64,000 bases of DNA, taken from an uncultured Bacteroidales bacterium (GTDB taxonomy: Bacteria > Bacteroidota > Bacteroidia > Bacteroidales > Bacteroidaceae). Shown piece by piece: positions 34,488 through 43,914 of this stretch. The notes beneath the pieces were generated by a model. That model saw only the letters and a program-made list of their open reading frames with translations, searched no databases and was not told the origin of the DNA. Within the stretch, counting starts at the first letter, position 1; every line of letters starts with the position of its first letter. A program made the translations under genes and the position numbers. The stretch spans positions 1-64,000 of the forward strand of contig CACXXT010000005.1 in the NCBI GenBank assembly GCA_902771725.1, given 5' to 3'.

Positions 34488-36077
34488 TTATTTCTGGTCG
34501 TAGGCGTGTTTAGGGTAGTCCACGGTGTAGTGCAGACCGCGGCTCTCTTTGCGCTCTATGGCCTGCCGGGTGATGAGATACCCCACGTTGACCATGTTGC
34601 GGAGCTCGCAGATGTCCTTCGATGCCTTCACGCGCTTGAACAGTTCCTCCGTCTCCTCGTAGATGATGTCCAGACGCGTCCACGCGCGATGCAGACGCAG
34701 GTCCGAGCGCACGATGCCGACGTAGTTCGACATGATCTGTCCCACCTCGCGCATGTCCTGTGCGATGAGCACCTTCTCCTCGTTCGTCATCGTACCCTCG
34801 TCGTTCCATTCCGGCACCTGGTCGTTGAAGGCATACTCGTCGATGTGCGCTATGGAGTGCTCGGCAGCCTTGTCTGCATACACCACCGCTTCGATGAGCG
34901 AGTTCGAGGCCAGACGGTTGCCGCCGTGCAGACCCGTGCACGAACATTCGCCCACGGCATACAGGCGGTGGATGGTCGACTCCCCGTTCAGGTTCACCTG
35001 GATGCCTCCGCACATGTAGTGCGCACAGGGCACCACGGGAATCATCTGCTTCGTGATGTCGATGCCTATAGAGAGGCACTTCGCGTAGATGTTCGGGAAG
35101 TGATGCTTCGTCTCCTCCGCATCCTTGTGCGTCACGTCCAGACATACGTGCGTCAGGCCGTGGATTTTCATCTCCTTGTCGATGGCTCGGGCCACGATGT
35201 CGCGCGGTGCCAGCGAGAGCCGTTTGTCGTACTTCTGCATGAACTCCTCGCCGTTGGGCAGACGAAGGATGCCGCCGTAGCCTCGCATGGCCTCCGTGAT
35301 GAGGTAGGCCGGATGCGTCTCTGCCGGGTTGTACAGCGCCGTGGGGTGGAACTGCACGAACTCCATGTCCTTCACGATACCCTTGGCACGATAGACCATG
35401 GCTATGCCGTCGCCCGTGGCGATATTCGGATTCGTCGTCGTGGCATAGACGGCACCCGTGCCTCCTGTGGCCATCAGCGTGACGCGTGAGAGGAAGGTGT
35501 CAATCTTCTGCGTGTCAGGGTCCAGGACGTAGGCCCCGTAGCACTCGATGTCCGTCATGTGGCGGTTCACCTCGCGCCCCAGGTGGTGCTGCGTGATGAT
35601 CTCCACGGCGAAGTGGTTCTCCAGCACCGTGATGCGCTTGTCTGCCCTCACGGCACGTATCAGCCCCTGCTGGATCTCGTGTCCTGTGTCGTCGGCATGA
35701 TGCAGGATGCGGAACTCCGAGTGTCCGCCCTCGCGATGGAGGTCGAACTCACCCTCCGCATTCTTGTCGAAGTTCACGCCCCAGCGCACCAGGTCTGCGA
35801 TGCCCTTCGGAGCGTTCCTCACCACCTGTTCCACGGCCTGCGGGTCCGAGATGAAGTCCCCTGCCACCATGGTGTCGTGGATATGCTTCTCGAAGTTGTC
35901 CACCTTCAGGTTAGTAACACTGGCCACGCCACCCTGAGCCTTGTCCGTATTGGCCTCGTCGATGGTGGTCTTGCAGATGAGGGCGACCTTGCCCTTGCCG
36001 CTCTGAGCGACCTTCAGGGCATAACTCATTCCGGCCACGCCCGAGCCGATGATGAGGAAGTCGAATTTGCGAATCAC
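34488..36077 (-). CDS. nadB: L-aspartate oxidase
   Basis: 529 residues. FAD motif G-S-G-V-A-G-M-S-Y-A at the N-terminus, DKAQGGVASV, H-R-E-G-G-H-S, catalytic region H-Y-M-C-G-G-I and TGLHGGNRLASNSLIEAVVYA. It oxidises L-aspartate to iminoaspartate, the substrate of NadA. It has its own promoter (TACTTTTG, 36224-36217) and a leader of about 130 nt with a 54-bp duplication. The last 70 residues are the usual C-terminal helical domain. Confidence 0.96.
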   Translation of the reverse strand: MIRKFDFLIIGSGVAGMSYALKVAQSGKGKVALICKTTIDEANTDKAQGGVASVTNLKVDNFEKHIHDTMVAGDFISDPQAVEQVVRNAPKGIADLVRWGVNFDKNAEGEFDLHREGGHSEFRILHHADDTGHEIQQGLIRAVRADKRITVLENHFAVEIITQHHLGREVNRHMTDIECYGAYVLDPDTQKIDTFLSRVTLMATGGTGAVYATTTNPNIATGDGIAMVYRAKGIVKDMEFVQFHPTALYNPAETHPAYLITEAMRGYGGILRLPNGEEFMQKYDKRLSLAPRDIVARAIDKEMKIHGLTHVCLDVTHKDAEETKHHFPNIYAKCLSIGIDITKQMIPVVPCAHYMCGGIQVNLNGESTIHRLYAVGECSCTGLHGGNRLASNSLIEAVVYADKAAEHSIAHIDEYAFNDQVPEWNDEGTMTNEEKVLIAQDMREVGQIMSNYVGIVRSDLRLHRAWTRLDIIYEETEELFKRVKASKDICELRNMVNVGYLITRQAIERKESRGLHYTVDYPKHAYDQK

Positions 36078-36080
36078 GAT

Positions 36081-36200
36081 AGTCTCTGTTTACGAGTTAT
36101 TATTTTTTTGAGAAAGTCTCTGTTTTTTTGAGAAAGTCTCTGTTTACGAGTTATTATTTCTGAGAAAGTCTCTGTTTCTCTGTTTTTTTGAGATAGTCAG
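36081..36200 (-). repeat. 54-bp tandem duplication in the nadB leader
   Basis: AGTCTCTGTTTACGAGTTAT occurs at 36081 and 36135, both followed by TATT(T) and GAGAAAGTCTCTG. Further partial units follow to 36200. All lie between the nadB promoter and ATG. Confidence 0.7.
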
Positions 36201-36216
36201 TTTACTATTGTCGCTG

Positions 36217-36224
36217 CAAAAGTA
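36217..36224 (-). promoter_or_regulatory. -7 element of nadB
   Basis: TACTTTTGCAGCG on the minus strand, 140 bp before the nadB ATG. Confidence 0.6.
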
Positions 36225-36277
36225 CACATTCTTCCCCGTCCAGCCAAATTTTTCCCCCATTTTTTCCCATCGAGCCT

Positions 36278-36330
36278 CCGATTTCGCAAATGATATACTG
36301 ATATACTGGTATACTGGTATACTGATATAC
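36278..36330 (+). repeat. CCGATTTCGCAAATG repeat, copy 1
   Basis: Core CCGATTTCGCAAATGATATA then a run of 9-10-bp units GATATACTG/GGTATACTG (five units here, the most of the five copies). Other copies at 43763, 53856, 60144 and 61733. Confidence 0.85.
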
Positions 36331-36361
36331 AGAAATACGAACGTGCACCCTCGAAACCCAC

Positions 36362-36400
36362 AATCCCCGCTGGCCTACGAACGAGGACCCAGCGGGGATT
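36362..36400 (-). terminator. Terminator of the first Sel1-repeat gene
   Basis: AATCCCCGCTGG...CCAGCGGGGATT, a perfect 12-bp stem, 39 bp past the stop on the minus strand. Confidence 0.65.
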
Positions 36401-36438
36401 ATCGTAAGATTTGCTCTTGCAGTTATTGTTGGGGCCGG

Positions 36439-38715
36439 TTATTCATTGGCCAGGCTGTCATCGTCCCAGATCTCCAGCTTCTTTTCAAACCTTTGCAGGA
36501 ACTTGCCGTAGTCGGCGGTTCGATGCCTATATTCATCGAACTTTTTCATGTGTGCCAGAGTTGGCAGGTTACGAGCATATTGCTGCAGTTCCTCCGGGAT
36601 AATGATTTGCTGCGGGCTGGCAGCTATGTATCTTATGTTAACTTCTCCACTTGCTCTTCTCACACCGAAGAGTCCCAGTTCGTCTTCGTTCATGCTTTCG
36701 CGTAAATGAAGTCTGGTTCTTCCGAATTCGTTGGAATATTTTTGTGGGTCGTAATGATAATTTCCGTCATATATGAAGTCGTCAATCCATTTTTCCACAT
36801 CGCTGGTTCGCATTTTAGTAAAAATGGCCAAGCTGATGAGCCGCTCTCTGGCATAGCAGAAGTAGGGGGCCATCAGTCCAGGCATGGAGTATTTATTGGA
36901 TGCGAAGAACATCAGCAGCATATAGCAGAACTTCTGGCGGGAAGAATTGAATTGGACCTCTTCCTCGTTGCCGTCGGCATGGTGGATAAAGATGTGGTAA
37001 TCCCCCATCCTAGTGCATTTGCCTCTCCTAATTTCAAGTCGGTAATTGTGATTGCACGCGCCCTCGACCTCTGCTATCAGTTCGTTCAGCGCCCTGCCCT
37101 CGCCCTTGTAGCCCAGCTTTTCTGCCATTCGTAGCATAGGCATTGTCTTGTATGGGTCAGCCTTGCCGACACCCTTTTTGGCATAGTAAAGGAGGCCTAG
37201 GAGATAGTATGCTCTGGCATAGAGTTTCAGTTTTTCCTCATCCAGAGGATTCTCCCACTCTGAGTATCGTCCAGGTCCTTCTCTGAAGATAGCAAACACA
37301 TGGTTCTCGCGGTATTTTTTCTCGTAGTAGCATACGGATTCCAGGATCTCGCTAGCCCGATTAAAGTCGCATTTCGTTCCCCATCCTTCTATCAGGCACT
37401 CTGCCATCGAGACCTTAGCTTCGAGGTCATCCTGTGCTGCTCCCTCTTGATAAAGTTGGAAGGCTTTCTTCTGATCCTGTTCTACTCCCAGTCCTTTAAG
37501 GTAGCAATGTCCTAGAGGTGCAAAGGCGCCACTGTAACCGTTCTTCCAGCTTTCCTCCAGCCAGCGCACAGCTAGCGAGTAGTTCTTTGTTACAATCTTG
37601 CCCTGCATATACATCTTGCCGAGAATGGCCTGACTGATGAAATTACCCAGATAAGCTGCCTTGTTGTGGTACTCTGCAGCTTTCCACAGGTCCTGTTTCG
37701 CACCTCTTCCTTTCTGGTAGACTATTCCCAGATTGCAGAGCCCGGAGGGGTCCATCCGGTCGGCAGCCATGGAAAAATAATTAGAGGCTATATTGGAGTC
37801 CGCGATTTTGCCCAATCCAAAATAATATAAAATACCTATGTAGTTTTGAGCGTAGATATGACCTTTATCTGCGGCATCCTCAAACCAATTGGCAGCTTCA
37901 AAATAATCCTGTTCCAGTCCGATGAGGGGTAATCCGAAACAATGGAAATATCCCATCCAGAATATAGCATCCGGATCCTCACGGAGGACGGCACGTTTTC
38001 TAATTTCATTGTATGCTTCACTAAGGTAAGTCTTAGCCTTATCCAGATCCTTATCGACGCCAAGCCCCTCCTCATAGCATGCAGAGAGATACAGCTTGCT
38101 GATGGGATTGCCCTCTTCGGCAGCCCGCTGGAAGTAATGGAACGCTCTGTCCCTGTTTTGTCCCACGAGATAGCCGTAGTAGTACAGATTCCCTAGGGAA
38201 ATGAAGGCTTCGGAGCACCCCTTTTCTGCAGCGCGCTCCAGCCACGAAAGGGCTTTCGTTACATTCCTGGACACACCCGTTCCAGAGGTATAGCACATCC
38301 CGATGCTATACATGGCACCTGTATCGCCGGCTTCAGCGGCTTGCTCATAGAAGTATGCTGCTCGTTCCAGATTAAGTTCCACACCCTCGCCCCAGTAGTA
38401 GCATCTCCCAAGAGTTGCCATGCATGAGGCATCTCCTAACTCAGCTCCTTTACGGTAGTAATAGAAAGCTTTTTCGTAGTCTTGGCCAACCTCTTCGCCT
38501 TTAAAGTACCTATTGCCCAGTTCCAAGCATGCGCGAGGTTCTCCCTGTTCTGCCCATTTCTCTAGGGAGAGATAATGGATTTTTCTTTCAATATGATGAT
38601 TTGAAGGTTGTATGGGAAAATAAAAAATTCTAGAAGGTAAACCTCTTAAAACACCATAAAAGAGATCCTCGTTTGTTGCGAAGAAATCCCTATATCCTCT
38701 TCTAATTTTTGCCAT
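36439..38715 (-). CDS. Sel1-repeat protein A with unique C-terminal domain
   Basis: 758 residues from ATG 38715; the frame continues to 38835, but those codons lie on the promoter. About a dozen Sel1/TPR-like repeats of 36 residues (A-x-x-G-x5-LG-x-x-YY-x-G-x-GV) occupy residues 60-540, forming a solenoid for protein contacts. Residues about 575-758 are a separate domain (MGDYHIFIHH, RQKFCYMLLMFFASN, VEKWIDDFIYD, YSNEFGRTRLHLRESM). Its helix pattern resembles the winged-helix-like tail of some Bacteroidetes proteins, but this is weak. No signal peptide. Paralogue of the gene at 56784, with the same promoter sequence. Confidence 0.85.
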   Translation of the reverse strand: MAKIRRGYRDFFATNEDLFYGVLRGLPSRIFYFPIQPSNHHIERKIHYLSLEKWAEQGEPRACLELGNRYFKGEEVGQDYEKAFYYYRKGAELGDASCMATLGRCYYWGEGVELNLERAAYFYEQAAEAGDTGAMYSIGMCYTSGTGVSRNVTKALSWLERAAEKGCSEAFISLGNLYYYGYLVGQNRDRAFHYFQRAAEEGNPISKLYLSACYEEGLGVDKDLDKAKTYLSEAYNEIRKRAVLREDPDAIFWMGYFHCFGLPLIGLEQDYFEAANWFEDAADKGHIYAQNYIGILYYFGLGKIADSNIASNYFSMAADRMDPSGLCNLGIVYQKGRGAKQDLWKAAEYHNKAAYLGNFISQAILGKMYMQGKIVTKNYSLAVRWLEESWKNGYSGAFAPLGHCYLKGLGVEQDQKKAFQLYQEGAAQDDLEAKVSMAECLIEGWGTKCDFNRASEILESVCYYEKKYRENHVFAIFREGPGRYSEWENPLDEEKLKLYARAYYLLGLLYYAKKGVGKADPYKTMPMLRMAEKLGYKGEGRALNELIAEVEGACNHNYRLEIRRGKCTRMGDYHIFIHHADGNEEEVQFNSSRQKFCYMLLMFFASNKYSMPGLMAPYFCYARERLISLAIFTKMRTSDVEKWIDDFIYDGNYHYDPQKYSNEFGRTRLHLRESMNEDELGLFGVRRASGEVNIRYIAASPQQIIIPEELQQYARNLPTLAHMKKFDEYRHRTADYGKFLQRFEKKLEIWDDDSLANE

Positions 38716-38741
38716 AATCCAAATTATTTTTTCGTTTTTTG

Positions 38742-38749
38742 CAAAAATA
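38742..38749 (-). promoter_or_regulatory. -7 element of Sel1 gene A, in a duplicated promoter
   Basis: TATTTTTG within CCCCGTCGGATTGTTTCTGC (just upstream) TATTTTTGCAAAAAACG; almost the same sequence precedes Sel1 gene B at 56731-56784. Confidence 0.65.
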
Positions 38750-38849
38750 GCAGAAACAATCCGACGGGGCAAGCGCCAGGTTGGCTTTTTTGCCAAAAAT
38801 ATGCCAAAGAAAATAAATAGCGAGGAAAAAAACACGAAAGAAGTATGTT

Positions 38850-38894
38850 CTAGCTAGCACTATGATTTTGTTTCAACAGAAGTTCGTACCTTTG
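38850..38894 (+). promoter_or_regulatory. CTAGCTAGCA box plus promoter of sbcDC
   Basis: CTAGCTAGCA at 38850-38859 and -7 element TACCTTTG at 38887-38894, start-to-start distance 37 bp. Same spacing at 43821/43858 and 56650/56613. Confidence 0.7.
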
Positions 38895-38951
38895 CCCCCG
38901 AAATCACAAGGTTTCGCCTCAGAATGATTAACCACTAAATATAAATAAGGT

Positions 38952-40250
38952 ATGATGAAACTACTGCACACAGCCGACCTGCATCTGGGTCAGATACTCT
39001 ATCAGAACTACGACCGCAGCGATGAGCATGCCCACTTCTTCCGTCAGCTGCAGCGCTGGTGCGAGACGGAGCATCCCGATGTTCTCCTCGTCAGCGGCGA
39101 CGTGTTCGACATCCAATACCCCTCTGCCGCCGTGAAGAAGACATTTACGGACTACTTTGTCGATCTCTACCGCTCCTGCCCCTGGCTGCATATCGTCATC
39201 ACGGCCGGCAACCACGACTCTGCCTCCCGCATCCAGGCCGACAGTTCCGTGTGGCAGCTGGCCAACGTCCACCTCGTGGGAGTGCCGCCAGCAACCAATG
39301 TCAGCGCAGACGACGCCAGCTGGCAGGATCAGTACATCGTCCGACTCGACTGCGGCTACGTCGTCGCCCTGCCTTATATGTCCGGCGACCGCAAGGCCGT
39401 GGTGCAGTCCCTCCTCGACACCGTAGCTCGTGAGAATCAGTCCCACCTGCCCGTAGTCCTGATGGCACATCAGGCTATCAAAGACGCAGAGGTCACCGGA
39501 CATCCCTTCGACGTCGGCACCCTTCGGACGCTCGAGGTCAGCGCTCTCGGCGAGGGCTATGACTACCTTGCCCTCGGACATTTCCACATGCCCCAGACCC
39601 TGGGTCATCCCACCGAGGGCTTCCTGCAGACAGCCACCTACGATGCTCCCGTGGCGAGATATTCGGGCAGCGCGCTGCACGTCAGCTGCGACGAGACCTA
39701 CCCCCACTCCGTCAGCCTCGTGGAGATAGACCGCCACGGAGGACAGGTCGCCGTCCGCCAGCTGCGCATCGACGAGCTGCGCCACTTCTATGTCCTGCCG
39801 CAGGACGACAGCTCCTTCACCTCCTCCGACGAGGCCCTTGAAGGCCTGAAAGCCCTTATTGCAGACAGCCCGCGAGGCTACTTCCGCTTCCGCTTCGAGC
39901 ACAATGCCGTACTGCCCCCGAATTTCAGTCAGATGGTTTATGACATCCTGCAACCCCTTAAGGAGGAATGGCGCTTCAACCCCAAGATGATCTGGACGGG
40001 AGAAACAGCCGACACCGCCAGTCAGGAGAAAGAACAGAAATTCGAAGTCGCTGAACTCCAGCAGATGACAGACCCCATGCAGTTCATAGAGCGGACGAAA
40101 GACCAGTATCCCGACCTGGAGCTGGAGGACGTCCGCCAGGCCTTCGAGGACGTCCGCATGGAACTGGAGCGGATGCGGGAAGAGAAAGAGCATGGCAAAA
40201 CCGCCAACTCCCGGAATTCATCCACCGACACTAACCTCCAAAACGAATAA
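38952..40250 (+). CDS. sbcD: Exonuclease SbcD (Mre11-type nuclease subunit)
   Basis: 432 residues (ATG 38952 or 38955). Calcineurin-like phosphoesterase motifs: H-T-A-D-L-H-L-G, S-G-D-V-F-D, G-N-H-D, H-Q-A-I and A-L-G-H-F-H. These bind two Mn2+ and give exo- and endonuclease activity on DNA ends and hairpins. The C-terminal 130 residues hold the SbcC-binding region; the tail (EVAELQQMTDPMQFIERTKDQYPD) is typical of Bacteroidetes SbcD. sbcC follows 10 bp downstream. Confidence 0.95.
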   Translation: MMKLLHTADLHLGQILYQNYDRSDEHAHFFRQLQRWCETEHPDVLLVSGDVFDIQYPSAAVKKTFTDYFVDLYRSCPWLHIVITAGNHDSASRIQADSSVWQLANVHLVGVPPATNVSADDASWQDQYIVRLDCGYVVALPYMSGDRKAVVQSLLDTVARENQSHLPVVLMAHQAIKDAEVTGHPFDVGTLRTLEVSALGEGYDYLALGHFHMPQTLGHPTEGFLQTATYDAPVARYSGSALHVSCDETYPHSVSLVEIDRHGGQVAVRQLRIDELRHFYVLPQDDSSFTSSDEALEGLKALIADSPRGYFRFRFEHNAVLPPNFSQMVYDILQPLKEEWRFNPKMIWTGETADTASQEKEQKFEVAELQQMTDPMQFIERTKDQYPDLELEDVRQAFEDVRMELERMREEKEHGKTANSRNSSTDTNLQNE

Positions 40251-40260
40251 CCATAGCACT

Positions 40261-43200
40261 ATGAAACTGAAAGAACTCCATATCCGCAACATCGCCTCCA
40301 TCGAGAGCGCTGACATCGATTTCGAGAACGGGCTGAACGATGCCGTCACAGGCACCCCAGCCCCCATCTTCCTGATCTCCGGCGAGACGGGAGCCGGCAA
40401 GTCCGTCATCCTGGACGCCATCTCCTTGGCGCTGTACAAGAAAACACCCCGAACCGTCGGCGTAGCAAACTCCATGAATAACGATTACCCTGATGCCACA
40501 GGCGAGACCATCCGTGTAGCAAGTATCGAGCAGTACACCCGCATCGGCATCTCTGAGCGCGATGAGTGCTACAGCGAAGTGGTCTTTGAGGGCAACGACG
40601 GCAGGGACTATCATGCACGTCTGTCGCTCGGCATGATGAGGTCACGGGGCAACGAGACCCTCAAGCTGAAGCACAGGCCCAGCGTGTGGGAGTATCGCAT
40701 CGACGACGGCGACTGGATAAGGGACAATAGTGGAAAGGTGGTGCAGCAGGCCGTGGGACTCAGCTTCCAGCAGTTCGGACGCATGGCCATGCTGGCACAA
40801 GGCCAGTTTGCCAACTTCCTCACGGGCGACAAGAAAGAGCGCGAGGCCATTCTGGAACAGCTCACCAACACAGAACACTTCACTGCCTACGGCGAAGCCA
40901 TCAACCGCCTGTTCAATAAGGCAAAGACAGTTAAGCAGCAGATCCAGACCCGCCTCGAAACCGAACTGCCCCACACACTCAGCGAGGAGGAACTGGCACA
41001 GATTCAGCAAGAGCAGCAGGAAAACCAGCAGAAGCGGACGGCCCTCGACCAGAGGCTGACGGTCCTGGACACCCAGCTGCGGCTGGTGGACCAGGTGCTG
41101 CAAGGCGAACGCATCCTGGAAGAATCCCGCAAGAAAGTACAGCAGCAAGAGGCCATCGTGGCGGGCGAAGAGTACCAGTGCAGCAAGACCCTCATCACGG
41201 ACTGGGATGCCACCACACAGCAGCGCCAGCAGTTCCTCCAGCTCCAGCATGCCCGGGAAGAAGAGCAGACCGCACACACAGGCCTGCAGACCTTGCAGGA
41301 AACTTTCCTCCGGCTCTGTGCAGATCTGGCCTTTCGCCAGAACCAGCTCGGTTCCCTGGCAGAGGAGATCCGGCAGCTCGAGGGCTGGATGAAGCAGCGC
41401 CAGCAGCACGACACCTTGTATTCCAGGGCGCATGAAACCGAGGCCCGGATCCAGCAGTACCTCAGCGCACGGAAGAAGTCCGGCGAGCTGACCGCCTCCC
41501 TGGAGAAGGAACATGCCAGGACCGGAGGACTCAGGCAGCACGTGGAGCAAGCCCTCACCCAAGTCAGCGAAGCCGGACAGGCTGTCAAGGCCAAGGAGGC
41601 AGAGATTGATGCCCTCCGACGCAAGCGCGAAGCCATGGACCCGCAGAAGGTCAACGACCAGCTGAGCAAGGCTGAGGCAGACAGGCACGCCCTTGAGATT
41701 CTGCTGGAGGCATGGAAGACACTGCAGGAAGAACAACAGCATGCCGGGCAGCTCCGCAAAGAAATCGAAGCCGTGCAGGAGGCTCTGCAGCGAGACAAGA
41801 CTCTCTGCGACCAGGCCACGGAAGACTACAATACCAAGTTGGCGGCTGCTGATGCTGCCGGAAAGCGGCTGACGACCATGCAGATGAGTGTGAGCGAGAC
41901 CATCGTCAACCTGCGCCGTCGAATGCACAATGAACATACGGACATCTGTCCCCTCTGTGGACAGCCTGTCGACCACGCCCTCCTCGACGACGACTTCCAG
42001 GGCATCCTCACTCCCCTGGAACAGGAACAGCAGCAGGCCGCGGCAGCGCTGCAGAAAGCCTCGGAACGGCTGGATGCATTGAAAAAGACCTATGCCGGGA
42101 AACAGGGAGCCCTGCAGGAACGGCAGAAGCAGCTGACCCTGGCAGACCAGAAGAATAAAGCCACCCGCGAACGCATCATCGGGCAGGCATTCGAGGCAAA
42201 ATTCGACACCCACGAACCTCTCGACGGACAGGTCAGTGCAGCCCTGCAAAAGCTGGATGCAGAGATCGGGGCGCTGCAGGCCGCCCAGCGCGAAGCAGAG
42301 CGGTTGCAGGGAGAAATCAACCGCCTGACAGGAGAAAAGAAACCCCTGGACACCCGCAAACTCGAAGCAGAGAAAGCCAAAGTCAGGGCTGATGGTGAGC
42401 TCAATGCCAATGCCAACGAGATCTCGCGACTGGAGAAAGAGTGCCAGCGCATAGCACAGGAGTGCTCCGAACAAGAACAGGCGATTAGCTACCAGCTGGC
42501 AGGCTATGCCGAGGACTGGAAGACCGACGCGGAGGCTACCATGAAGAACCTCAGGAAGGAGGCAGAAGAATACAACCGGCAGAAGGAACAACTACGGGAA
42601 CACCTGCAGCGGAGGACATCGGACGAGAGCCGCATAGCCACCCTCACCAAGCACCGCCAGGACATCCTTGCTACCTGCCCGGAATGGCCGTCGGAAGCCC
42701 AGCCCCAGAGCTTCGCCTGCGAAGACATCCATGTGGAATGGACAGACCTGCTGGGCAAGGCTTCGGCATTCGTCGCCACACTCGAGAGATGCCATGCCGA
42801 CATCACCCGGGCCGAAGCATTCCTGTCCGCCTACTATCAGCTGACAGGCAAGACCGAGCAGACATTACTAGCACTGACAACGCAGGAACAGCAAGTGGTG
42901 GAAGCCCGCCGCTTCGTCACAGATATCGATACCAGACTGCACTCTTTCAAGGATGATATCGCGGCGGCTCAGAACAGGATCAATGCCGCCTTGCAGGAAC
43001 TCGGAATCGCCGACCGCACGGCCTTGCCCGACAAGCAGAAGCTCGAGGAGGAAAGGACATCCACCAACACCGCCAGGGATGAGATCCTGGGCATGCTGGG
43101 GCAGGTAAAAATCCGCCTGGAGGCACATCAGCAAAGCGCCGAGACACTGAAGAAGCTGAAGGCACAGCTGGATGAAGCCGAGCAGCAGTTCAATCGGTGG

Positions 43201-43707
43201 AAACGCCTGGACTCCTACTTCGGAGGCACACGGTTCCGCACCCTGGTGCAGACCTACATCCTGCGACCGTTGCTGAACAACGCCAATATCTACCTGGAGC
43301 GGATCACCGACCGCTACCACCTCACCTGCAACGAGACCAACGAGCAGCTCAGCATCCTCGTCCACGACCACTACAACAGGAATCAGATTCGCAGCGCTAC
43401 CGTGCTCTCCGGCGGCGAACGTTTCATGATCTCCCTGGCCCTCTCCCTCGCACTCTCCTCCCTCAACCGCCCCGACATGAACGTCAACATCCTCTTCATC
43501 GATGAAGGCTTCGGCACCCTCGACGAGAGCACCCTGGGATCCGTGATGGCCACCCTGGAGAGGCTCCAGGAGATTGCCGGTCAGTCCAACCGGCGTGTGG
43601 GCATCATCTCCCATCGCAAGGAACTCGAAGAACCCGTTCCCGTACAGATCCGTGTCGTCCAGAAAGGTGAAGGACGCAGCCAGGTGGAGATAAAGAACCA
43701 GTATTAA
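40261..43707 (+). CDS. sbcC: Exonuclease SbcC (Rad50-type ATPase subunit)
   Basis: 1148 residues from ATG 40261 (the frame opens earlier but overlaps sbcD). N-terminal Walker A G-E-T-G-A-G-K-S-V. About 800 residues of coiled coil are interrupted by the zinc hook C563-P-L-C566. The C-terminal ABC signature is L-S-G-G-E-R-F-M-I and Walker B I-L-F-I-D-E-G-F-G. It clamps DNA ends for SbcD. Operon sbcD-sbcC with its own promoter and a strong terminator. Confidence 0.95.
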   Translation: MKLKELHIRNIASIESADIDFENGLNDAVTGTPAPIFLISGETGAGKSVILDAISLALYKKTPRTVGVANSMNNDYPDATGETIRVASIEQYTRIGISERDECYSEVVFEGNDGRDYHARLSLGMMRSRGNETLKLKHRPSVWEYRIDDGDWIRDNSGKVVQQAVGLSFQQFGRMAMLAQGQFANFLTGDKKEREAILEQLTNTEHFTAYGEAINRLFNKAKTVKQQIQTRLETELPHTLSEEELAQIQQEQQENQQKRTALDQRLTVLDTQLRLVDQVLQGERILEESRKKVQQQEAIVAGEEYQCSKTLITDWDATTQQRQQFLQLQHAREEEQTAHTGLQTLQETFLRLCADLAFRQNQLGSLAEEIRQLEGWMKQRQQHDTLYSRAHETEARIQQYLSARKKSGELTASLEKEHARTGGLRQHVEQALTQVSEAGQAVKAKEAEIDALRRKREAMDPQKVNDQLSKAEADRHALEILLEAWKTLQEEQQHAGQLRKEIEAVQEALQRDKTLCDQATEDYNTKLAAADAAGKRLTTMQMSVSETIVNLRRRMHNEHTDICPLCGQPVDHALLDDDFQGILTPLEQEQQQAAAALQKASERLDALKKTYAGKQGALQERQKQLTLADQKNKATRERIIGQAFEAKFDTHEPLDGQVSAALQKLDAEIGALQAAQREAERLQGEINRLTGEKKPLDTRKLEAEKAKVRADGELNANANEISRLEKECQRIAQECSEQEQAISYQLAGYAEDWKTDAEATMKNLRKEAEEYNRQKEQLREHLQRRTSDESRIATLTKHRQDILATCPEWPSEAQPQSFACEDIHVEWTDLLGKASAFVATLERCHADITRAEAFLSAYYQLTGKTEQTLLALTTQEQQVVEARRFVTDIDTRLHSFKDDIAAAQNRINAALQELGIADRTALPDKQKLEEERTSTNTARDEILGMLGQVKIRLEAHQQSAETLKKLKAQLDEAEQQFNRWKRLDSYFGGTRFRTLVQTYILRPLLNNANIYLERITDRYHLTCNETNEQLSILVHDHYNRNQIRSATVLSGGERFMISLALSLALSSLNRPDMNVNILFIDEGFGTLDESTLGSVMATLERLQEIAGQSNRRVGIISHRKELEEPVPVQIRVVQKGEGRSQVEIKNQY

Positions 43708-43710
43708 CAC

Positions 43711-43750
43711 CAACAGGCAGAGAGGAGGCCACCCTCCTCTCTTTCTGTTG
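43711..43750 (+). terminator. Terminator of sbcDC, joined to a dispersed repeat
   Basis: AGAGGAGG, loop CCAC, CCTCCTCT, extended by CAACAG/CTGTTG on the outside, then T-rich. Only 12 bp separate it from repeat copy 2. Confidence 0.8.
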
Positions 43751-43762
43751 TCACCTCCACAT

Positions 43763-43810
43763 CCGATTTCGCAAATGATATACTGATATACTGGTATGTT
43801 GATATACTGA
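43763..43810 (+). repeat. CCGATTTCGCAAATG repeat, copy 2
   Basis: CCGATTTCGCAAATGATATA followed by four GATATACTG-type units. Preceded by CCTCCACAT as in copy 5. Confidence 0.85.
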
Positions 43811-43820
43811 TTGACAAATT

Positions 43821-43865
43821 CTAGCTAGCACGATTTGCTCAGATAACAGAAAGTCCGTACCTTTG
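43821..43865 (+). promoter_or_regulatory. CTAGCTAGCA box plus promoter of the acidic-protein operon
   Basis: CTAGCTAGCA at 43821-43830, TTTG at 43834-43837, ACAGAAAGTCCG then TACCTTTG at 43858-43865. Box-to-(-7) distance 37 bp. Confidence 0.7.
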
Positions 43866-43914
43866 CAGCCGAAAACATACAACTCCACGTTTAACCATTA
43901 AAAGAATAAGCCCT

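Noticed and set aside
36278..36330. dif/XerCD site because of TTCGCAAATGATAT
   Set aside because: The left half has some likeness to a XerC arm, but no XerD arm of the TTATGTTAA type follows and there are five copies.
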